A stretch of DNA of 64,000 nt from Phyto melanocephala. Taxonomy: Eukaryota; Arthropoda; Insecta; Diptera; Rhinophoridae. Each line of letters begins with the position of its first letter. The first letter of the stretch is position 1. The stretch lies in the NCBI GenBank assembly GCA_941918925.1, contig OW799234.1, forward strand, positions 10,569,001-10,633,000, in the 5' to 3' direction. Of the stretch, positions 50,525 through 60,808 are shown one piece after another. Made by a program: the position numbers and the translations under genes. Below the pieces are notes generated by a model that saw only the letters and a program-made list of their open reading frames with translations, ran no database searches and had not been told where the DNA came from.

Positions 50525-50855
50525 ATTAAAAAAGAAGGCTAAGGGCTAAACAAGATTAAACAAGTAATAGTACTCTATTCGGCCGTGCCGAATCTTATAT
50601 ACCCTTCACAACGTGTAGTCATGCAATAACAGTAGTTTGTATCACCATTCATCTCATATGAAATACGTACAAACATATATAAAAAACATACATATATAAA
50701 AACATCCCATTGTAAAATTATAGATTTACCATGGTTAAAAAAAAAAATAAAAAAAAATTAAAAAAAATAATTAAAATATAAATAATAAATATAAAATAAA
50801 AAAAAAAATTAAAAAAAATTAAACAAATTTAAAAAAAAATAATAAAAATATATAT

Positions 50856-51601
50856 CAAGGCATATCCATAAGGTATATGCATCGCGGCAACAAACACAAC
50901 AATAAAAAACATATGTATTTTGTTTTTGTATATATGCCGGCATTTGTCAAACAATTTTTTTTATTTTCTTCTTAAATTTGATTAACTTTTAAAAAACTTT
51001 AAAGCGAAAACTTTTTATTCACGATTTTGTATTTTTTAAAATGTTTTAAACCAAATGAAATTGCGAATTATTTGTTGTATAATTAAATTTAAAAAATTAA
51101 GTTTGACAACTGCAGGCATGACTTTTAAAAAAAGTTGGCAACGTTCAAAGCGAATTCATACAGGTGAAATTATCAGCACATGATGATGGGGAAACACAAT
51201 GTCTAAATTTGTTGAATTCTCCTTTATTCTATTTATTAATGAAGGAATGGAAAATTAGATTTTGGATTCCGAATTAAACATTTAACTTAATTGTGCTTTT
51301 TATGATAATAAATTTACCAAATTTATGTATATTTGTTGTTCTTGCACCATTTATAATGTGATTCACAAGCACATATCCTTTTTTTAATAAAATTTTATTG
51401 AATTAAACATATAAAAACAAATTTTCCATCCTTGTTATACAAACTGGCCTTGAAAGAAAAAATCCCCTAAAAATTTGCTTTGTTGTATCAATTCGCCGTT
51501 GCATATACCTGTATGAATATGCCTTGGTAACGCTTATAAAATGTACATAAAAAAAAAAACAGTCAGCTGATTGGATACGAGTACCTTATGGATATGCCTT
51601 G
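50856..51601. mobile_element. MITE with perfect CAAGGCATATCCATAAGGTA ends
   Basis: The first 20 bases CAAGGCATATCCATAAGGTA are exactly inverted at the right end. Flanks are ATATATAT on both sides, consistent with a target duplication in A/T sequence. It shares the CAGCTGATTGG subterminal block of its family and contains a second element at about 51147-51525. Confidence 0.85.
51147..51525. mobile_element. Second MITE nested inside 50856-51601
   Basis: Left CGAATTCATACAGGTGAAAT and right ATATACCTGTATGAATATGC-CTTGG are inverted copies of one another and of the family's ends. CGTT occurs beside both limits, so edges are uncertain by a few bases. This makes three nested layers with the surrounding mini-me repeat. 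Confidence 0.65.
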
Positions 51602-51627
51602 ATATATATAATACATATATAAAATAA

Positions 51628-51664
<37 letters not shown>

Positions 51665-53829
51665 TGGCTCAGCTGGGATTCGATGCCACGTTTACTCTAA
51701 CCAGTATACACGTTTGTATGTTGTTTTTGTGAAAAAAAATCGAGGTGGTCGTGGTTTTTTGCTCATATCTCAGTTGTTTATGTACCGATGTTTCTGGTTT
51801 TCAATATCGATCTACTCCCGAATATTTCTGATATATTAATACCTCGCCAGGCGATATCAACATACACATACACATCCGTGTGTATGTTGATTTCAACATA
51901 CACACGGACATACTGACAGAGCTTAATTGACTCTCCTATTCATAAGCTTTTAGAAAATATATACTTTATGGGGTCGGAAATCAAAATTGTACAAATTTCA
52001 AATGTAATGACAAACCTATATGTACCCTTTTTTCACTGTGTGAAGGGTATAAAAAGGCTAATTTTAACCTGAAAAATGCAACGGTGCTTGTTGGAAATTT
52101 AAATGAAATACTTTAACATGAATGCAGTGTGTTTCACAAAACATTTTTAATCTCATAATGACCATTACCACAAAAACTTTCCCACTATTTACATAATTTT
52201 CTATTTGTTTTTATTATTATTATTTTTTTTTTTTAATTTCCATATGCAAATTATTAAGAAATTTGATACTCGATCATTTGCAACCAAACGTTACATAATT
52301 TCTTATTGTTACATATTTCCATTAACACTTTTGGATTTGATGACATTTTCACAACAAATTTGATTGAATATACTGTGTAAAACCACACAGACACGCGTCT
52401 ATACACGAGTCAAACAGTACAAAAAAAAAAAACAACAAAAAACTTTTTACCCACCCTAAAATAAAATGAAAAAAAGCAGCAACAAATAAGTAGAAATAAA
52501 ACATTCAAATTCACACATTTTCAATGAGGAAATAATTAAATTTACACGGCAATTACACACGCCTTAAGCCTTATCTCTTTAACAATTTTATTTTTGCAAG
52601 TGTTGATTTCTTTGCTATCGAAACCAAAAGTGGTATTAAGCCGTTATAAACGTTTTCTTAAATTAAAGTAGACTTCAACAACTAGTGTGTATTCTAAATT
52701 GATTTTAAACTCAATTAGCAAAATTTTATCCAAAACTTTTTTTTTCATAACCTTTTATTTGATTGAAGTAAACTATAAAAAATGTATCTATTTTATGGGG
52801 TCTACATTGTATTTTTGTCAATGATTATAATATCAAGTCTCTGGGGTAACATTTATCAACATTCAAATAGAGGATTATTTACAAACACATGCACCAGTCA
52901 AAAAGTTGCTTCCATATCTTGCATACAAGGATTAAATTCTCACACACATACTCACACTTTCGATGGTTTCAACACCCCTTAGTCAGGAGGCTTGAGACTG
53001 CATATAAAAAAAATTCAATTGTTATTTACACGTGCATACTAGGATGGATGCAGCATTTTAAAAACATACTAGAAACACTTGTAACAATCAAATAATCCCA
53101 GTTTTATAACACTAGTAAAATACAGAAAAAATTACAAAGTAATTTAACGCTTCTCTTGCGCTGGACAATACATACAAATATACACACACTTTTAATACAC
53201 CATTCAGATAAAACCAGATGTCAAATCAATTGTTTTGAAATTAACTTAATATTTTGACTATCAACTGGCGTAAAATACGTTCTTAACCTTTTACCATAAT
53301 TTTCGCTACTGAACTGAATAGCGAAATAAAAACGTGTAATATTTTATAGGTAATGCAAAAAATTAGTATAACCATTTGACCCATTTATATTAAAATACTT
53401 TGACAACTAATTTAGTACCAGTACAATATTTTCCCATTTACATTCATAATGTGCTTATACACGTTTGCACGTGTATACGAAGAAGACATACGAAATATGT
53501 TTGTATCCTGACTATAAGGAATTTCGATAATTTGTTTTTGTTTGATGTGCGTGGTCTCCAGTATTTTGTTGACGTTGCCATGCAAATTTAGTTTTTTTTT
53601 TATTTTGTTTATTTATATAAGAAATATATAAAAATAACTTTAATGGTTAACAAAAAGGTATATTTGGTATAACTGTGTGCTACCAAGTTCACTGGTATTT
53701 TAATTTTTAGTCATTCACTTTGTCATGCTGTTTGCAACACATCAATTTATTTATTTAAGATCATAACAATTAAGAGCTAAAAAAATTTTGCAAGAGTAAC
53801 TTTGACACCCAAATAAACATTTCTGAAAA

Positions 53830-54235
53830 AAATGGGTACATTAGAAATAGTGGGCGTGGCAGCTCTCATAGCAATTGAATACTAAAATTCGTATATTCGG
53901 GAAGCGATGACAGTTAGAGTACCCCAATTTTGCACGAGAAGCTTTGACATCTATATGACTATTTTGATAAGAAATGGATGCTTTAGCAATAGTGGGCGTG
54001 GCACCTTTCATATGAATTAAATACAAAAATTCGTATATCTGGGAAGCGATAATAGTTAGAGTACCCAAATTTTGCAAGAGACACTTTGACGTCTATAAGA
54101 TTATTTGAATAAGAAATGGTTGATTTAGTAATAGTAGGCGTGGCACTTGCAAAATAAATATATTTTTTAACTATAAAATTTTTATTTCATTATGATGGGG
54201 GTGGCGAAGCACACCGGGTATTAGCTAGTATATTA
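53830..54235. repeat. Tandem GGGCGTGGCA repeats ending in a Helitron-like terminus
   Basis: Imperfect tandem units start at 53831, 53972 and 54115 (period 141-143) with shared TTAGNAATAGTGGGCGTGGC and AATTCGTATATNNGGGAAGC segments. The block ends GGTGGCGAAGCACACCGGGT then ATTAGCTAG|T, a Helitron-type 3' end (CTAG before T). The 5' end was not found. Confidence 0.6.
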
Positions 54236-54269
54236 TATATACTAGCGATATGCTAGTAAAATATTTTCA

Positions 54270-54830
54270 TAAATTCAATCTTTCAATGAAAGTAGGCGTA
54301 AAAGTAGGCGTATTAATATAGTTTCTGCTAATAAATAAAACTGAGATATTTCAATATAGAATCCTTAATTCTTCCAAAAATTTTTTTCATAGAGAAATTA
54401 TATGAATTTGAGATAAAGCGTTACATAGGAGGTATGCGTTAAAGTAGGCGTGTCACCTTCATTTTCTGGTATAGCAATGATTAGAAATCTATATGTACGA
54501 AATTCCATCATCAAACCTCTAATATTGTCGGTTTTATGAGCTTTTAAATTTCATTAACAGTAGATTTTGTGAAAAGTGGGCGTTATAGTAGGCGTGTCAA
54601 AGTAGTTTCTGCTAATAATTTCAACTCAGACATTTATTATAGAGTCCTTTACTCTTCCAAAAATCTTTTTTCATAAAAAAATTATATGAATTTGAGATAA
54701 AGCGTTATATGGTAGGTAAGCGTAAAAGTGGGCGTGTCACATTTATTTTCCGTTAGCACAAAGCCTTTGATCAAAAAATAATATTTGCGAAATTTCAGAA
54801 TCATACATCTAATTTTGTCAGTTTTATTAC
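54270..54830. repeat. Two-copy direct repeat, period about 285
   Basis: TTTCTGCTAATAA...CTTCCAAAAAT...AATTATATGAATTTGAGATA and GGCGTGTCACNTT recur at 54321 and 54606. Sequence style (GTAGGCGTG boxes) matches the preceding tandem block, suggesting an old Helitron-like relic. Confidence 0.6.
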
Positions 54831-56400
54831 GTTTTTGAATATACCGAAAAATACACTGTGCGGTATAAAATTTTCGTACATTTTGATTTATAACTCCTTT
54901 TCTAATCCATAAATTTAAGCAATTTTTTTAGGGAAAAATATTTGCTTTACTCAGGAAATATACACTCGAAATTTTATGGCTCTACGTTAATGCGTTTGGA
55001 CACAATTGCAATTTGTTTAATGTTGGAAGTACATGGTTTTTTTGACTTACTCATGCATTACGAGCTATAACTCTATTCCCAATATTCCGATTTAGCCCGT
55101 TTTCAGTATCAAAAAAACCTTGTAAATAAGAAATATTCTGACAAAATTTGAGCCCCCTTACTTTTTCGGTTAGAGCTCTATCGTGCTTTTAGCAGACGGA
55201 AGGACGGACGGACATATCACCCCCACCATTTGTTTTTTTTTTTTTTTTGTGAAAACACAGTAAACCTCTAACGAAAAAACTTAAAATATGGCTGAAATAT
55301 TTTTTATAAAGGGTGTCTCAGTAAGAATGCACTTTTTCATCTATACTTTAATATAATAAAGACGAAATGTGTGTTTGTATGTTATGAGTTTTCTTTCGAA
55401 ACTACTTATGGGCCGATTATGGGTAGCAACCGAACTTCAGTTGCGTTGCCAGCTGGCAAATACAATTTCACGGTTGCCAAATTTTCATATGAAATTGAAC
55501 GCTATTGCTATCTGTAATGCCTTTTTTGGCAATTGGCAACGTAACTGAGGTTCGGTTGCTATCCATAATCGACCCATTATTCAATTTCTAATATTTGTTT
55601 ACCAATGCTCTAGGTCTACCTTCCAAACGGACATACGCCATATTTTTGTTTTATATCTTAGGTGGGCGTGGTACCTTCCATACAAATTGAACACATCTTA
55701 TAACTTATTTTAAAAACTATAGCTGCTATTCCCTTCAAACTTTATACAAGTTACTTTGATAAGAATTAAATTATTCAAGAAAAAAAGAAAAGGATCGGAA
55801 CAGGGGCCTGGTATTCCCAATACAAAAAAAAAATACATTTGATGTCATGTATAGGAAACTGCAAACGAAGCTTAGTTGAAACTTTGTACGAGTAATTTTA
55901 ATGACAATTTTCTTATTACAAACAAAAAATAGTTGTGATCGAAGCAGACTTAGTGCTATCCCTCTACGAATGAAATACTTTCTCTCTTGATAGCAAAAAT
56001 GTTTAAATTTGGGTTAACAGCTTAAATATAAAGTAGAATGCACATACATACTACTAGATATATGCGCATGATTACATATCGATGGTCTTATGTAGAAAGG
56101 CCCTAACTCGTACTTTTTACGAATTTGAGTTTTTCAGTGATTTCAATACATTTCACACAAATACACGTCGACACAAAAATTTAATGCAATAGTATTAAAA
56201 ATAACAGTTTTACAAGCGATTTTTCAAAAGAAATTACATTATGATACTATATTGTCTGTTACGTTTTTACCTTCTTCTGTAAAATTATAATTATTTGAGT
56301 TAGGGCCTTTCTACAAGACACCATCGATATGCATATAGTTTATATCTCAGGATTTTTTATTACCATGTAATATGTTGATTTTAGCCTTATAGGCTTTGGG

Positions 56401-57466
56401 TTTTTTTTTTATGGGCGTGACAAATTTTTTCCCCTAAATTATTCAGGTACGGACACATATTTCATCCTAAGTCGAGGACCAGTCATCCGATTTTCAAAAA
56501 TAAAACACTAGAAGATGTGTAATGTAGCAGAAGAGCCTTTAAATTAAAAAGAACAAACTCTTCTGCCTCTACTTTATATAAAGCTAGGCCTAATGAAAAA
56601 TTTTGTCAAAGTTATGAACAAGGACGGTGAAGGCATTCTATACATTAAGAGCAAATTTCCTAGAATCAGAGATGCTAAAGTAAAAGAATGCATATTTGTA
56701 GGTCCACAAATACGACAGCTTATGAAGGACGAGGTCTTTAGAACGAAATTGAATGATGTGGAAAAAAGAGCATGGACAGCTTAAGCTACTTTTTTATTTT
56801 AAAAATGTTTCCTAAATAAAAATTAATAATTAACAAAAGTTTTGTGTTATTTTAAATAAAATAGGCTGCAAATATTTAAATTTTTTTATTATAATTTGAA
56901 GTTATCTACGGGTGACGACAAGGTGGGTGCTTTATGCGAGGCGTTGCTACAAAATTATAATCTGGTAAATTTTTTTTGCTTATATTTGTTTCTGCTGTAC
57001 GAAAATAGATAGAAGTAAATAGTTGCCATTCATTGTTGCTACAAGGCGCTTTAGTGCGCCCACTCTGACGTTGTTTGCTGCATTACACATATTTGGTCAA
57101 TATTGGGAACCTGCGATAAATTGACAATAAAATCTTCATTTTGTAACCGATTTTTCTTATTTTTTTATTTCTAAGATAAGTAGCTCTCAGAAAAAAGTTT
57201 AAAATATTGGATATTTGCTTTATATATTTTTTTTAATTCCATTTTTAAAATTTAAAAAATTTTTTTTCTTCATTAATTTTTAAATAGTTCCAAAACGATA
57301 AGAGATAAAGAAAAATTCTACCGGACTAAAATAAATACAATTTTGTTACACATCTTTTGGTGTTTTATTTTTAAAAATCGGATGACTGATTCTCGACTTA
57401 GGATGAAATATGTGTCCGTACCTGACTAATTAAGGGTAAAAAATTTGCCACGCTCATAAAAAAAAA
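56401..57466. repeat. Long inverted repeat around a small captured reading frame
   Basis: Arms of about 115 bp (left about 56401-56515, right about 57355-57466) contain ATGGGCGTGACAAATTTTTT / its inverse, then TCAGGTACGGACACATATTT and TCATCCTAAGTCGAG, followed by CAGTCATCCGATTTT. The CAGGTACGG...CCTG core could be a DNA transposon end, but the similarity extends outside it into Helitron-type sequence, so an inverted duplication is equally possible. Confidence 0.7.
56593..56784 (+). pseudogene. Fragment of a widespread arthropod element-associated protein
   Basis: The 63-codon frame reads GEGILYIKSKFPRIRDAKVK then ECIFVGPQIRQLMKDEVF and ends LNDVEKRAWTA before a stop. I recall the IFxGPQIRxLMKD block from numerous uncharacterised arthropod proteins of several hundred residues that appear to spread with mobile DNA. 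Only the N-terminal part is present here. It sits in the loop of the inverted repeat. Confidence 0.55.
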
Positions 57467-58613
57467 TCCCGATCTGATGAAAAAACCGACAACGGATTTG
57501 AATTTAGCGTATCAAAGTCCATATAGTCCTAATAGTTTTAATTAATGGGAAGACAAAAAAAATATTTTTGTAGAGCAGTGTTATGTATAAATATGAAAAA
57601 ACAATACGAGTTTCCTGTTGGGTGTAGCGAAGCGCACCGGGTAAGCTAGTTTTAAACTAAAAACACTTATTTTTTAAAATAGTTGAAATTTTTTTACTGG
57701 ATTGTAAAGAAGACATATTTCGATTAAGTATGAAATAAAATTTTCCCCACGGCTGTGGTGACAGGTCATTACTTAAAATTTTCCATGACTTTTTCATAGA
57801 AATGTGACTATATTTCACTGATGACGCATTGGATCTCGTATTTGAGCTTAGGAATTATTTCTAGCCTATTCGCATTAACCCGAGATCTTACAAAACCAAA
57901 GGTAAAAAAGTATACGTGTAGAGGTAGATAATCTTACCTCCTGTTCTTATAAAACTAAAAATATTTTTCGTTCGTAATTTCATAATAAAAACAATAACAA
58001 ATTTCAATAAACTGTTGTTGTTTTGAAAATAAATTTACGAACGTAATTCTTTTTATTTTTTATAAGAATCGGAGGTTAGTGGCCAGTTGAAATCAGAATT
58101 TCTAAAGATAATTTGTTTTGGATCGTCCAGAACAATAGCGTCTAGTTAAGGCCACAAGAACTTCGTTATCATGTTCCTGTAACGAATGCCATTCACAATC
58201 ACTGCAATTTTGGCCTCATTTTCATAAAAGCAAGGCCCAATCACGCCAGTTGAGCAAACTCCGCACTAGATAGTTGCACGTTGTGCGTGCATTTGTTTCT
58301 CATGAATTGCATTAGGATTTTCTGATCCCTTAATTCTACAGTTTTATGTATTCACTTTACTTTGTTCTATTACCTTTTAAACGAATTGCCGGCACTTTCC
58401 ATGGTCTGCTGATTTGATCTCCTAAGCAAACTGAATTTTGTACGCAGAAAGATGTTGGACTTTTGTTGAAATTCGCTGCGTAGTACTTTGTGAAATTTAA
58501 AGTTGTTGAGAAGAATGCCGAATTGATTTTTTCGGCAGCACTCTCGCTTACAACGACAAAGTTTTTAAAAGACCGAACGGTATCATGACGCTTAGGAGTC
58601 TTACTGTCCATAA

Positions 58614-59147
58614 AAGGCCTATTAGACACGTATATTTGTCTAAAGACATGTACGATGGCATACCAAATCTCACTGTGTAATAGCATGTATGTCGAGTATG
58701 TTAGACATGTACTTATGTTGGTTTTCAAAAATTTTTGAAAACCTGAGTCTGTCGCATACCAACATACTCGTCTAATAGCGTGTCTGTCATACTTCATCAA
58801 AAATTCATTCAAATTTTTGCGGCTACTGTGTGCAAATTTAAAAAAATGTCTCTCTAATATTATTTTCTGGAAAGAGTTTATTGAGAAATATAAAAGCTTC
58901 CCACAATTGTGGCAAATAAAATCAAATCTGTACCACAACAAACAATTGAAAATTAATGCATTAAAAGAAAAATTAAGTGAAATGGAAAAAAATGCAACTA
59001 TTGACAACTTTCCGCTTCATTGCCATGTTTTCGCTTCAAAAATTTCTGTGTAATGAAGTATGCCGTCAGCGTTCGACAGTGTAATAGCTAAACCCAAAGT
59101 ATGTCATACACATGTCTTAAGACAAGTATGCGTGTCTAATAGGCCTT
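58614..59147 (+). mobile_element. PIF/Harbinger-like element with MADF-domain remnant
   Basis: Terminal repeats AAGGCCTATTAGACACG are inverted at the right end, with similarity through about 40 bp, and the 3-bp TAA is duplicated directly outside (58611-58613 and 59148-59150), as in PIF/Harbinger insertions. The plus strand encodes FWKEFIEKYKSFPQLWQIKS followed by LYHNKQLKINALKEKLSEM, the start of a MADF domain, a DNA-binding module carried by the second protein of such elements. No transposase is present. The long minus-strand frame over it is incidental. Confidence 0.75.
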
Positions 59148-60808
59148 TAAGAGACAGAGTTTCGTTGAATTTTTTACCACTCTTCGAATGGTTGATACAT
59201 TAGGTGGACTTTTCGAGTGAAAATTCTTCGTTCTCAACATCTTTAAAGTTTACGAATTACTACACAGCGAATTTCGACAAAAGACTCCACCTTAATAGCA
59301 GATCATAAAAAGCGCCGTTATTTGGTTTAATGGGTAATAGAGCAAAGTGAAGTCAAAAAAAAGTCGAACAAAATAATTTTCTCCGATGACGCACATTTCC
59401 TGAATGGCTTTGTGAATACACAAAATTGTAGAATTTAGGGCTTAGAAAATCCTAATGCAATCCATGAAAAACAAATGCATAATGAGCAACTACTGGTGCG
59501 GATTTTGGTCAGACGGCGTGATTAGGCCTTGCTTTTATTCCTTAGCTGAAATCCGAAATTCAAGGAGTCATCGATGAGATACAACCACATCTCTAAAAAA
59601 GTCATGGAAAATTTCATGAAAAGAATAATGGTGTGTTATCTGAGCCGTGGGGACCATTTAACGGATATTTTGTTCCATACTTAATCTCAACATGTCTTCT
59701 TTACAAGCCAATAAAAAGTTACAACTATCTCAAAAAGTACGTCGTTTTATTTAAAAAAGGAAAAGTGCATTCTTACTAAGACATCCTTTAGATTTAAGAA
59801 AAGAAAAACATATTTGTTTGTCTTTTTATACTTATGTATATTGTTCCAATAAATGTTTTAATTATATGGCCTCCACTGTTTGTAAGTTTTCCAGTATGCA
59901 CTAAACATTTCAATAAATGTTAATAATTTTTAATAATTTTTGATTCAGACTGAAACATGTTAATTTTACCGACACTAAAACAAGACGAAGGAAATTAAAC
60001 AAACTGCCACATTAAAAGATATATCTTGCGAATACATACTTACATATGTATGTATATAAACTAATACATACAATAGAATGTATAATGAATATTTATGGAT
60101 GTATGTATAAACAATGTACATATGTATGTACATACATACGTAATAAGCTTATACATATACTTTTCTTTAACACAACATATGCACATACATACATATACCT
60201 ATAGCACTTAAACAGGGTTCTTAACAAAATATCTCTACATTATTACTTAAACAAAGACATTTGACTTAAATACCTGATTTGCACTGAAGTGATAAGCCAT
60301 TAGTTAAAATATCAACTAGAATTTTAATTTTATATTGTATTACAAATTATAGTTATTTCATTATTTTTTTTTTATACGCACTGAAAAAAATTACCAATAA
60401 ATCGATGCAGACCAACCTTTTTTTAAGTTTTAAAGGAATTTCACACAAATGTTGCCCAAGGTTACCAATTTCATAATAATAAAAATGAGAGTCAGTGTTT
60501 ATTGGAATTCTGGAAGCAAATAACTGTAAACAAACAAAAATTACCTTGGTTATCTATGCTACATTTGCCCAATTCACAACAATGTACATCGTCGGATTCA
60601 ACAAAACCGTTTTAGACATTTAGTTGATAATATCTTTATTAATATTTGATATAACACATACAAGGCATATTTGTTCATTAGGTAGTCTCGTTTTGTCAGC
60701 TGATTATTTTTTCTTCACATATTTTAAATTTAAGCTGTCAAAGTCTTTAGATAAAAACAATTTTCTATCCTCTCTCATTTATTTTAAATGCAAAGCTTCA
60801 TATATAAA

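Larger units (their letters stand above)
50558..52055 (-). mobile_element. mini-me/DINE-1-like repeat, copy d, split by a MITE
   Basis: Left part 50558-50855 (AAACAAGTAATAG, hairpin TTCGGCCGTGCCGAA, A/T section) and right part 51602-52055 (GGCTCAGCTGGGATTCGATG, GTGTGTATGTTGATTTCAAC, ATGGGGTCGGAAATC, GTGTGAAGGGTATAAAAA) are the two halves of one reverse-orientation element, separated by the MITE at 50856-51601. Confidence 0.75.
55340..57649 (+). mobile_element. Helitron-like element
   Basis: The 5' end TCTATACTTTAATATAATAA follows an A; the 3' end TGTAGCGAAGCGCACCGGGT then AAGCTAG precedes a T. This matches the Helitron pattern of 5'-TC, a GC-rich hairpin, 3'-CTRR and A/T insertion without target duplication. 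The flanking sequence rejoins into one mariner arm (CACTTTTTCA|TTTTAAAC), supporting these boundaries. The interior has no Rep/helicase domain, only GGGCGTGGTACCTTCCATAC-style blocks and a long inverted repeat. Confidence 0.7.
55315..59790. mobile_element. Tc1/mariner-like element broken up by nested insertions
   Basis: Terminal inverted repeats GGGTGTCTCAGTAAGAATGC (55315) and GCATTCTTACTAAGACATCC (about 59767-59786) enclose 4.4 kb. Inside, transposase 3' pieces occur in opposite orientations: 57690-58400 on the minus strand (KVMENF, GSENPNAIHE) and 59320-59700 on the plus strand (IIFSDDAHFLNGFVNTQNCR, ENPNAIHEKQMH, KKVMENFMKR), all with stops. Insertions are the Helitron-like element 55340-57649 and the MADF element 58614-59147. 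Removing them leaves an inverted-dimer mariner relic. Confidence 0.65.

Noticed and set aside
52782..52982. Small possible membrane protein
   Set aside because: A hydrophobic start only; followed by a CACACATACTCACAC microsatellite, with no splice sites or homology I can recognise.
58357..59007. 216-codon open frame on the minus strand
   Set aside because: It runs antisense across the MADF remnant and the adjoining mariner relic and crosses the element boundary at 58614; the protein has no domain look. It is a shadow frame.
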